Shown here: piece by piece, positions 15,210 to 20,890 of the stretch | Numbering within the stretch: position 1 is the first letter of the stretch | Layout of the letters: every line of letters starts with the position of its first letter | NCBI GenBank assembly: GCA_017608725.1 | Contig: JAFCFG010000013.1 | Coordinates: forward strand, 1 to 23,572 | Source: Candidatus Iainarchaeum sp. | GTDB taxonomy: Archaea > Iainarchaeota > Iainarchaeia > Iainarchaeales > GCA-2688035 | DNA length: 23,572 bases | Direction of reading: 5' to 3' | Position numbers and translations under genes: made by a program | The notes under the pieces: model-generated | What the model was told of the DNA's origin: nothing | What the model saw: only the letters and a program-made list of their open reading frames with translations | Database searches by the model: none

Positions 15210-16022
15210 TCAACCTTTCACCATTTTCTCAGTTTTCAGGAATTCAAGTTTTGCTGCCTCAAAAAGCTTTTCTGCTTCATCCAGCCTTATCTTTACGCTT
15301 GTCTTCTTGTTGTCCCTCTCAGCCCTGTAAACAGTCCCGAAGTCTTTTATCGCTTTTTCACTAAAGCCATGTGCTTTTAGCCGGTTTTCCATTTTTTGGT
15401 TTGAGTAAGGCTGCTTTTTTGCCAGGCCCTGGGCTGTTAGCAGGCCCCTGATTCTAAGCATTAAAGAGTAAATTATTGCGTTTGAATCCAAGTATTCCAA
15501 GCCTTGTTTTTTGCTTGCCTGCAGCAGCTCTTGCACGCTTTTGAAAGCGCCAATTGTATCATCCAAAAACTGATTGTAGTCAGGTTTGCCCTGCCTTTCC
15601 TTTAACTCTTTCAGCAGGTTCTCATTAAAAATTGGCTTGGCTTCGCTTAGAATTTGGTGCAAGAAAAGCGTTTTGTCTTTTTTAAGCTCTTGCAAAAATT
15701 CTTCTTTTGTCTTTGCAAGAATATCCATTTTCCCAGCTCTTTTTATCGCAATCCTTTTGCTTGTAATAACAAGGACGTCAAGGTCTGATTCCCTTGTATG
15801 CTCTTCTCTTGCAAAGCTTCCGAAAAGAAAAGCACCTTCAACTAAATCCAAGTGCGGTTTCAAGATTTCCAATGTTTCGCCTTTTACATCAATTAGCTGT
15901 TGCTGCAATACAACAGCTACCTTTCTCCCAATCCACTTTTTTGGGGTATAAACAATGCTTCCATTTCCAAAGGGCACAACCTCTTTTTCAATGACTTCCT
16001 CAATGTTAAAACACTTCATCAT
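15210..16022 (-). CDS. Nucleotidyltransferase with DUF2080-like N-terminus and helical (HEPN-like) C-terminus
   Basis: The 270-residue protein has three parts. Residues ~1-45 (VVPFGNGSIVYTPKKWIGRKVAVV) resemble DUF2080, a small AbrB-like domain found in archaeal transposon-linked proteins. Residues ~58-95 hold a perfect minimal-nucleotidyltransferase motif GSx10DxD: G68-S69, then D80-L81-D82, which bind the metal-nucleotide. Residues ~155-265 are all-helical, like the HEPN domains paired with MNT domains in type VII toxin-antitoxin systems, but I see no clear R-x4-6-H RNase motif (RAERDNK is nearest). The protein may transfer NMP to a protein or RNA partner. Start: ATG 16022 (a second ATG follows). 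It is divergent from a Fic gene and is followed by a coupled 54-aa gene. Confidence 0.85.
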   Translation of the reverse strand: MMKCFNIEEVIEKEVVPFGNGSIVYTPKKWIGRKVAVVLQQQLIDVKGETLEILKPHLDLVEGAFLFGSFAREEHTRESDLDVLVITSKRIAIKRAGKMDILAKTKEEFLQELKKDKTLFLHQILSEAKPIFNENLLKELKERQGKPDYNQFLDDTIGAFKSVQELLQASKKQGLEYLDSNAIIYSLMLRIRGLLTAQGLAKKQPYSNQKMENRLKAHGFSEKAIKDFGTVYRAERDNKKTSVKIRLDEAEKLFEAAKLEFLKTEKMVKG

Positions 16023-16023
16023 A

Positions 16024-16042
16024 GTATATACCTGTATATACC
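16024..16042. promoter_or_regulatory. Two 9-bp direct repeats next to the nucleotidyltransferase start
   Basis: GTATATACC occurs at 16024-16032 and 16034-16042 (10-bp period, one helical turn). It lies immediately before the - strand start codon. This placement suits an operator for a DNA-binding protein such as the DUF2080-like or winged-helix domains encoded on either side. Confidence 0.4.
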
Positions 16043-16094
16043 AATTGGTTTAAAAGGCTTCTTGTTTCCGGGCTAAGGCTATAAAGGACTAAAA

Positions 16095-16111
16095 ATTAAT
16101 AAACTATTAAT
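16095..16111. promoter_or_regulatory. Perfect palindrome in the divergent promoter region
   Basis: ATTAATA (16095-16101) and TATTAAT (16105-16111) are exact inverse complements separated by AAC. The site lies midway between the divergent nucleotidyltransferase and Fic genes. A TATA-like CTTTATAGATAG follows at 16118-16129, about 35-45 bp before the Fic ATG, so a protein on the palindrome could control both directions. Confidence 0.45.
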
Positions 16112-16162
16112 CTTAACGCCTTTATAGATAGATTCTTAAAGCTTTTTAGATATAATTTGGGT

Positions 16163-17383
16163 ATGGTTTCAAGGTTGGATGTTTTTTTGACTGTTGGCCT
16201 TTATCCTGGGCTTTCCTGCGCAGGCATTGTCAAAAAGATAGGCAGGGCCCAGACTTCTTACAACGCAGCATATAATCTTCTCCTTGAACTAAAAGCCGGC
16301 GGATTGGTTGTGAAAAAGAAAGAAACTTTCACTGTTTCAAAAACAAAAAAGGCGCGCACGCTCCTTAGCCTGGTTTACTTTTGCTTTAAAAACGGGATTG
16401 ATTACAATAAAGTTGTTTCGGTGAAAAGCGCTGGGTTCATCAAAATGGGCTTGGAGAAGGGTCAAATAAATGGCTTGCCTTTTGATGCAAAAACAGTCAG
16501 GAGAATTGTTGGCCCCCTTTCCAGAAACGGCTTTGCTATTGTTGAGTCAAGAAAGCCCTTTTCGTGCAAAATTGTGCCATCGCAATTTACCCAATTGCTT
16601 GCAGAATACTTTTTTGGCAAAACAAAGGTCAAATGCCCTTCTCTGGTGGATTGTTTGGACGAAGGTTTTGTTAATTCAAAGCTTGAAAAACAGTTTTCCT
16701 TATACAAAAGCCTTGAAAAAGAAAAACTTGCCTTTGACGAAATAGGCTTCATTCATGTCAGTCTTTCTCTTGAAGGTAATACGCTTACCTTGTCTGAAAC
16801 CGAAAGGATAATCAGGCAAAACATTGCCCCTGCCTCAAAGCCGTTCAAAGACGCGCAGCAAGTGCTTGATTACAAAAAAGCGCTTGACGGCTTTATTTTT
16901 TCAGGCAGTGCAACCACGCAAGAATCAATTCTTGAATTTCACAGAACTGCAATGAATTCTTTGGCTACAGGTGCAGGTCAATTTAGGACAGAAAACGTCA
17001 GGATAAAAGGCAACCCCGGTTTTAAGACAGCTGACTGGAAAGAACTCCCCTGGCTATTAAAGGATTTTTTCAAGAACGCAAATGTCAAGGAAAAGAAAAA
17101 AGCTGCTCAAATAGTTGAGCGAGCCGCCTTTCTGCACAACGAATTCCAGCGCATCCACCCATTCATTGATGGAAACAGCAGAACGGCAAGGGCCATATTT
17201 CTAAAAGCTCTAACCCAGAACAATTTTCCTCTAATAAAAATACCCATAGGCTTTTCAGACCAATACATGAAACTAACAAAGCTAAGCGAAAAAAGGGATG
17301 ACAAAAAGTTTGCCCTCTTAATGAAACAAATGGCCTTGGAAAACCTAAAGCATTTGATAAAAAAACTCGAATGTGAATTCTGA
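16163..17383 (+). CDS. Winged-helix Fic (AMPylase-type) protein with autoinhibitory motif
   Basis: I choose ATG 16163 (406 aa); a TTG at 16157 is in frame but has no better signal, and a TATA-like box suggests a short leader. Residues ~1-70 form a winged-helix (RLDVFLTVGLYPGLSCAGIVKKIG, split here as RLDVFLTVGLYPG and LSCAGIVKKIG). The Fic core is in the C-terminal half with HPFIDGNSRTAR at residues 332-343: catalytic His332, metal-binding Asp336, Asn338, Arg340 and Arg343. The usual HPFxDGNGR glycine is Ser339. An N-terminal inhibitory-helix motif SLSLEG (S200-x3-E204-G205) precedes the core, as in class II Fic proteins where Glu blocks ATP use. Fic enzymes typically transfer AMP to target proteins. 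The middle region (70-190) is unassigned. Confidence 0.88.
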   Translation: MVSRLDVFLTVGLYPGLSCAGIVKKIGRAQTSYNAAYNLLLELKAGGLVVKKKETFTVSKTKKARTLLSLVYFCFKNGIDYNKVVSVKSAGFIKMGLEKGQINGLPFDAKTVRRIVGPLSRNGFAIVESRKPFSCKIVPSQFTQLLAEYFFGKTKVKCPSLVDCLDEGFVNSKLEKQFSLYKSLEKEKLAFDEIGFIHVSLSLEGNTLTLSETERIIRQNIAPASKPFKDAQQVLDYKKALDGFIFSGSATTQESILEFHRTAMNSLATGAGQFRTENVRIKGNPGFKTADWKELPWLLKDFFKNANVKEKKKAAQIVERAAFLHNEFQRIHPFIDGNSRTARAIFLKALTQNNFPLIKIPIGFSDQYMKLTKLSEKRDDKKFALLMKQMALENLKHLIKKLECEF

Positions 17384-17482
17384 TGCACAAGCTTTCACAG
17401 CTCTAAGGGAAACTTGCCCTATTGCAAGCGAACAAAAAAATTCACGGGAGAATCAATAAAAAACGCTTGAGAATTTTTTAAT

Positions 17483-17554
17483 AGCCGTTTCCTGGTTGTG
17501 GGGGCACTCAAAAAAAATCCTTTTAAATTGCTTCAAAACCCCAAAATAACGGCT
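17483..17554 (+). other. Long inverted repeat ending in T tract after the Fic gene
   Basis: AGCCGTT (17483-17489) can pair with AACGGCT (17548-17554), enclosing a GTGGGGG/ACCCC pair, and the right arm is followed by TTTTT. It could form a structured 3' end for the Fic transcript. The gap 17384-17653 otherwise shows only a TATA-like GGCTTTAAAAT near 17573-17583, which fits the histone-fold gene. Confidence 0.3.
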
Positions 17555-17653
17555 TTTTGATTTCTAATAGTAAGGCTTTAAAATCTGAATGTTGCACAAG
17601 ATATTTGCTTAATTTTAGTGTCTTATTTTAAAAAATCAGTGAGGTTGGGAATT

Positions 17654-18079
17654 ATGGCAAAAAAGAAGACAGAACAGGCAACAGAGCAAAGCGAATCCAG
17701 CGGGGAGAAAGATGTCAAGGAGCAGATGGAGGGAATAGAGGAATCTGGCCAGGAGATGTCAGAGGAAAAGCTGCCCTTTCCAAGGGCAACCATTGTCAAC
17801 ATGCTGAGAAAGCATCTGGGCAAGGGAAAGCAGATCAAAGGCCAAGTAAAGGACGAGATGAATGTCTGGCTTGGAAAAATGGTTGAAAGAATTGCCAAGA
17901 AGATGAACCAGCACCCCTATGCTTACGTTGACGGAGGCATGCTGAGGGAAGCTATTGAACCATACGAAACAGTCCAGGACATCGAAAAGGAGAAGGAAAG
18001 GATAATCAAGCAATTGGAAGCAGTAAAGGCAGCCTGCGATGTTCTGATAAATGAAGTGGACCGTAAATTCAGGAAGTAA
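17654..18079 (+). CDS. Histone-fold DNA-binding protein with acidic N-terminal and coiled-coil C-terminal extensions
   Basis: The ATG at 17654 has GAGGTTGGGA upstream (141 aa); an in-frame start at 17618 would add 12 residues with no ribosome site. Residues 1-38 are Glu/Gln/Ser-rich and acidic. Residues ~40-105 fit a histone fold: LPFPRATIVNMLRKHL (helix 1), a loop GKGKQIKGQV with several lysines, KDEMNVWLGKMVERIAKKMN (long helix 2) and YVDGGMLREAIEPYE (helix 3). Residues ~107-141 are a heptad-patterned helix (DIEKEKERIIKQLEAVKAAC). Typical archaeal histones are ~67 residues with no tails, so both extensions are unusual. Function is probably DNA compaction or bridging. It could be of the DUF1931 type; the histone-fold call is by pattern only. 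Confidence 0.65.
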   Translation: MAKKKTEQATEQSESSGEKDVKEQMEGIEESGQEMSEEKLPFPRATIVNMLRKHLGKGKQIKGQVKDEMNVWLGKMVERIAKKMNQHPYAYVDGGMLREAIEPYETVQDIEKEKERIIKQLEAVKAACDVLINEVDRKFRK

Positions 18080-18185
18080 GGTTCCCCTAATTTCCATTTA
18101 AGGTTCCCTAATTTCCATTTAAGGTTCCCTAATTTCCATTTAAAGTCCCCTAATTTCCATTTAAGGTTCCCTAATTTCCATTTAA
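18080..18185. repeat. Five ~21-bp tandem repeats after the histone-fold gene
   Basis: Five head-to-tail copies of GGTTCCCTAATTTCCATTTAA begin one base after the stop codon of the histone-fold gene. The first copy has one extra C (22 bp) and the fourth reads AGTCCCC at its start. They do not form a coding frame that resembles a protein and have no spacers. Confidence 0.9.
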
Positions 18186-18212
18186 ATTTTCTTTTTAAAT
18201 CATTTTTTTGAA

Positions 18213-18312
18213 TTTTTTTTAGTGGATTTGAATTTTTTAGTGGATTTGAATTTTTTAGTGGATTTGAATTTTTTTAGTGGATTTGAATTTTTTAGTGGAT
18301 TTGAGTTTTTTA
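18213..18312. repeat. Five ~18-bp T/G-rich tandem repeats
   Basis: The core AGTGGATTTG occurs at 18221, 18239, 18257, 18276 and 18294, separated by GAATTTTTT-type stretches (18, 18, 19 and 18-bp spacing). The stretch to 18434 is a degenerate T-rich continuation (AGTGAATTTG near 18374, runs of T). The 355-bp gap between two convergent genes thus consists of two unrelated repeat families and T runs; the T runs could serve as terminators for both genes. Confidence 0.8.
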
Positions 18313-18434
18313 GGTTTTTTTAAGGAATTTTTGATTTTTTTTAAAGGATTTTTAAAGGATTTTTTAGTTTTTTTAGTGAATTTGAATTTTTGTAGGGGTT
18401 TTTTGAATTTTTTTTAAATGAATTTTGGATTTTT

Positions 18435-19025
18435 TTAAGGAATTTTGGAAATAAATTTCCCGGCTCCTTCTCCCAGTATTTCCCTTACTCTTGCAGCTAT
18501 GGCGCTGTGCGGGTTCCTAAACAGGAATGCCCCAACTGTTGAAAAGTTATGGCACTTTCTTTGGGATGAGGACTTTTCAAAGTCAATTATAACTGGTTTT
18601 CCTTTCCTTACAAGAATGTTCTTTCCCCTGCCAGCCAATTGGCCGTGGTCAAGGCCAATTTCGTCAAGCTTTTTTGCCTGTTCAAGCAGCTCTTCAATAA
18701 ATGCCTTCAATTCTTCCTTTGAGGGGTTTGAAAAAAGCCATTCTGCAAATGTCTTTCCTTCAATAAACTCCATCAGGATAATCCTTCTCACTAAATCAAA
18801 GCCGGCAAGCTTTGGCCCAATGCCTATGCTGTTTGCTTTTTCCAAATTCTGAGTTTCCCTTTCAACCATCTTGTTCCTTGGGGAATTTTCCCTCTCTGCC
18901 TTCAACACGAATTTTTTTCCCCTTCCGTTTTTCACTAGGAAGATCTCGCTGCTGTAGCCCTTTCCCAACTTTTCAACAAACTGCAGGTTCTTTTCTTGGA
19001 GAAATGGCCCAATCCTTTGGAGCAT
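18435..19025 (-). CDS. Predicted archaeal Ser/Thr protein kinase (COG2112-like, RIO/Bud32-related)
   Basis: The 196-residue protein has a compact kinase fold: a Gly-rich loop LGKGYSSEIFLV (20-31), the strand-3 lysine in FVLKAE (Lys42), the hinge ILMEFIEGKTF (~83-93), then LDHGQLAGRGKNILV (125-139) and VIIDFEKSS (145-153). Lys42, Asn136 and Asp148 fit the catalytic lysine, metal-binding Asn and DFG-like Asp. The HGD catalytic Asp of Bud32 is Gln129 here (HGQ). This small-kinase form is an archaeal predicted kinase group. The gene is divergent from a KaiC-like ATPase across 45 bp. Its own substrate is unknown. Confidence 0.75.
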   Translation of the reverse strand: MLQRIGPFLQEKNLQFVEKLGKGYSSEIFLVKNGRGKKFVLKAERENSPRNKMVERETQNLEKANSIGIGPKLAGFDLVRRIILMEFIEGKTFAEWLFSNPSKEELKAFIEELLEQAKKLDEIGLDHGQLAGRGKNILVRKGKPVIIDFEKSSSQRKCHNFSTVGAFLFRNPHSAIAARVREILGEGAGKFISKIP

Positions 19026-19070
19026 AAATAATTAAAAGAAGATAAACTATTTTATTTTAGGGTTTTTTAA
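19026..19070. promoter_or_regulatory. Shared divergent promoter region, kinase / KaiC-like gene
   Basis: Only 45 bp separate the two start codons. The region is nearly all A/T (AAACTATTTTATTTTAGGG and its complement), with TATA-like words for both directions and no Shine-Dalgarno for either gene. Both transcripts are probably leaderless or almost so, and the two genes may be jointly regulated. Confidence 0.4.
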
Positions 19071-19760
19071 ATGCCGGAGGAAAACATTACAAAAACCGGC
19101 ACTCCTGGTTTGGATGGCCTTTTTTCAATAAAGGGTTTCAAGCAGAAGAGCAGCATTCTTGTGACAGGTGAACCTGGAGCAGGCAAGAGCATTCTTGCAA
19201 TGCAGTTCATTTACAATGGAGCAAGGCTGTATGGGGAGAGCGGGGTATTTGTTACCTCAGAGCAGAGTGTTGAAAAGGTCAGGGAAATTGGCAGAACCCT
19301 TGGAATGGATTTCGAACCACTTGAGAAAAACGGCTTGATTAAGCTGATGAAGGTGCCTGTTGCAAGGGGCTATGAGATGGCTCCAGATGAGTTGATAAGT
19401 ACTGTCAGAAAATCAGAGGTGAAGAGGGTTGCCATTGATTCAATCAGCCCCTTTGAGTATCTTGCTACTGACGTGAGAGATTTCAGGATAAAGATACTTA
19501 ACTTCGTTGAAATGCTTACAAAGCAAAACATTACTTTACTTGTTACAGCGGAGAAAATGAAAACTGATTTTGACAGGGTTGAGTTTGCCCCAATCGATTT
19601 TCTCTTTGACGGCTTGATAATGATGGGCCGTTTAAGAAAGGCTGTTACCTTCCAAAGGGTTCTAAGTGTTATAAAGATGAGGGGCACTGCCCACAGCGAA
19701 GAACTGTATCCGGTAAAAATAAGCGACAAGGGCCTTGTAATAGAAAAACTTGAAGAATAG
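19071..19760 (+). CDS. KaiC-like RecA-superfamily ATPase (single domain)
   Basis: The protein (229 aa) has one KaiC domain: TGTPGLDGLF (the usual substrate-facing start), Walker A GEPGAGKS (33-40), VFVTSEQS (59-66, where KaiC-type proteins usually have two adjacent acidic residues; here Glu64 then Gln65), Walker B RVAIDSI with Asp123, and a C-terminal PVKISDKGLVI strand typical of archaeal KaiC-like proteins. These proteins are thought to act in signalling, often phosphorylated by kinases, which fits the divergent kinase gene. Start is ATG 19071 with an A/T-rich upstream and no Shine-Dalgarno. The last 28 bases are copied again 38 bp after the gene. Confidence 0.9.
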   Translation: MPEENITKTGTPGLDGLFSIKGFKQKSSILVTGEPGAGKSILAMQFIYNGARLYGESGVFVTSEQSVEKVREIGRTLGMDFEPLEKNGLIKLMKVPVARGYEMAPDELISTVRKSEVKRVAIDSISPFEYLATDVRDFRIKILNFVEMLTKQNITLLVTAEKMKTDFDRVEFAPIDFLFDGLIMMGRLRKAVTFQRVLSVIKMRGTAHSEELYPVKISDKGLVIEKLEE

Positions 19761-19825
19761 GGTGAAGCAGTTGGCTGTCAGGTTCAGGCCATGTTTTGCC
19801 TTGTAATAGAAAAACTTGAAGAATA
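19732..19825. repeat. 28-bp direct repeat of the KaiC-like gene's 3' end
   Basis: GCCTTGTAATAGAAAAACTT plus GAAGAATA occurs at 19732-19759 (end of the coding sequence) and again at 19798-19825, identical over 28 bases and 66 bp apart. This is a partial duplication of the gene end with 38 bp between. It resembles the footprint of insertion, excision or slippage. Confidence 0.85.
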
Positions 19826-19840
19826 AGGCCTATAAGGCTT

Positions 19841-19955
19841 TGTCAGATTCTGTTTTTAAAATAAAAAAAGATTGAAGTGCCAGAAGACCTTTTGGGGCAA
19901 AAGTCGCAGTGGTTGAAGTTGTCAGATTCTATTTTTAAAATAAAAAGGATTGAAG
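19841..19955. repeat. ~36-bp near-identical direct repeat downstream of the KaiC-like gene
   Basis: TGTCAGATTCTGTTTTTAAA with ATAAAAAAAGATTGAAG (19841-19877) recurs as TGTCAGATTCTATTTTTAAA with ATAAAAAGGATTGAAG (19920-19955). Each copy contains TTTTTAAAATAAAAA, a near palindrome that may act as a T-rich 3' end in either direction. Confidence 0.75.
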
Positions 19956-19981
19956 GGCGTTCACTTGTTTCAAAACGCCCT
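19954..19981 (-). terminator. Hairpin terminator of the acidic-peptide gene
   Basis: AGGGCGTT (19954-19961) and AACGCCCT (19974-19981) form a perfect 8-bp stem with a 12-base loop. Read on the - strand it lies about 20 bases after the TAA of the small acidic gene and is followed by TTCAATCCTTTTTATTTT. A GC-rich stem then T tract suggests a terminator; it could also serve the + strand. Confidence 0.45.
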
Positions 19982-20001
19982 GATTAAAGGAAGGAAAAAT
20001 T

Positions 20002-20109
20002 TTACTCTGCTTCCTCTTCTTCAGGAGCTTCCTCTTCTTCAGGAGCTTCCTCTTCTTCAGGAGCTTCTTCCTCTGTCCCTTCCTCTTCTTCCTGGAATCT
20101 CAATTTCAT
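20002..20109 (-). CDS. Small acidic repeat peptide, 35 aa
   Basis: The ORF runs ATG 20109 to TAA 20002-20004. An AGGAG Shine-Dalgarno lies 8 bases upstream and a TATA-like TTTTTAAAG about 45 bases upstream on the same strand. The product is MKLRFQEEEEGTEEE followed by three tandem copies of APEEEE and AE. More than half of the residues are Glu. The repeat is encoded by an 18-bp tandem unit, so copy number could vary. The composition resembles the acidic tails of some ribosomal or chromatin proteins, but it stands alone here. The + strand ORF over the same bases is a Leu-rich shadow. Function is unknown. Confidence 0.6.
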   Translation of the reverse strand: MKLRFQEEEEGTEEEAPEEEEAPEEEEAPEEEEAE

Positions 20110-20261
20110 CTACATCACTCCTATGGGTTGATTTTCCAATTGGGAGTCAAAAGCTTTAAAAATGGAAGCGGTAGCCTATTTTTTGGGAAAATTTCAATTT
20201 CACTCAACCTTCACTCCGAGCAAATCAAAAATCCTCTGAGGGCTGCTTTGAAACAATAGGT

Positions 20262-20381
20262 TTGGTTGCTAACAAGTTCTTTACAGTCCAGAAGGCAGGA
20301 GACAAAAAGAAAATAATTGTAGTTGCGCTATGGGAATCAAGCAAAAAGGAGGTTGAAACATGGTTTTCAAAACAAAAATAA
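20262..20381 (+). CDS. Possible 39-aa ORF, perhaps remnant of a toxin-type partner of the zinc-finger gene
   Basis: The frame is open from about 20176 to TAA 20379-20381; the first plausible initiator is TTG 20262. It reads VANKFFTVQKAGDKKKIIVVALWE, split here as VANKFFTVQKAGDKKK and IIVVALWESSKKEVETWFSKQK. It overlaps the zinc-finger gene start by 22 bases, and its end covers that gene's Shine-Dalgarno. The strand-turn-strand look fits the end of a small toxin-like fold, and MqsA/YgiT-type zinc-finger antitoxins often have a small partner just upstream. No ATG or Shine-Dalgarno of its own is seen, so it may be a relic. Confidence 0.3.
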   Translation: MVANKFFTVQKAGDKKKIIVVALWESSKKEVETWFSKQK

Positions 20382-20683
20382 AGTGCCCGGTTTGCGAAGG
20401 AGCAGCCAAGTTGTCAAAGACAAGTATAGAAGTGTTTGACAAAGCAATAACACTAAAAGACAATCCAATATACAAATGCAGCCAATGCGGAGAAACATCT
20501 GCAACCAGCAACATCGTTGACAAGACCCTCAAAGAAGCAAAAAAACAGTTTGGTTTCTGCCGCCAGATAGTCTCAACAGGCGGTTCCCTCGCAATAATAC
20601 TGCCAACAGACCTGGCGAAATTTTACAAACTAAAAAAAGGCGAAAAAAATAGAATTAGTGCCAGCAGGAGAAAAACTCCTTAA
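20360..20683 (+). CDS. Zinc-finger / AbrB-like (MazE-type) DNA-binding protein, frameshifted near the 3' end
   Basis: The ATG at 20360 has an AAAGGAGGT Shine-Dalgarno (20345-20353). Residues 9-50 hold two CxxC pairs (CPVC and CSQCGE) as in MqsA/YgiT-type zinc fingers. Residues ~67-95 (FCRQIVSTGGSLAIILPTDL then AKFYKLKKGEK) match the AbrB/MazE swapped-hairpin domain. In the given frame the end reads NRISASRRKTP and stops at 20683. One base less in the A7 run at 20643-20649 restores IELVPAGEKLLKIKIC with TGA at 20697-20699, which is the expected AbrB strand pattern. So the gene is either frameshifted or the run is miscalled. Likely a transcription factor or antitoxin-like regulator. Confidence 0.75.
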   Translation: MVFKTKIKCPVCEGAAKLSKTSIEVFDKAITLKDNPIYKCSQCGETSATSNIVDKTLKEAKKQFGFCRQIVSTGGSLAIILPTDLAKFYKLKKGEKNRISASRRKTP

Positions 20684-20777
20684 AATAAAAATATGCTGAA
20701 AAAAGCCGCGAAAACAATGTTTTTAAGGGCTTTTCAGGGGCAGATTCTGTTATAGCATACACAGGAAAAATAGGCAC

Positions 20778-20880
20778 TTATATCCATCAGAACATGTTGT
20801 TTTTTAAACATTTATATCCATCAATTTTTTACTTATTTTTTCTGTTGAATTCATTGAAAAACTAAGCAGTTTAAGGAGGG
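20778..20880 (+). promoter_or_regulatory. Thermosome promoter region with repeated and palindromic words
   Basis: TTATATCCATCA occurs at 20778-20789 and again at 20812-20823 (34-bp spacing). Between them are the palindrome AACATGTT (20791-20798) and a T/A-rich TTTTTTAAACATTTATA stretch that serves as a good TATA-like box. A Shine-Dalgarno AAGGAGGG (20873-20880) precedes the ATG at 20891. Chaperonin genes in archaea are heat-regulated, so these repeats may be operator sites; that is an inference. Confidence 0.45.
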
Positions 20881-20890
20881 ATGTTAAATT

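Noticed and set aside
18080..18312. CRISPR array in the 21-bp and 18-bp repeats
   Set aside because: Units are directly adjacent, no unique spacers, and repeats are shorter than typical CRISPR repeats.
19950..20159. + strand Leu-rich ORF (LPLLQE repeats)
   Set aside because: It is the complement of the - strand APEEEE-encoding repeats, which have a proper start, Shine-Dalgarno and terminator.
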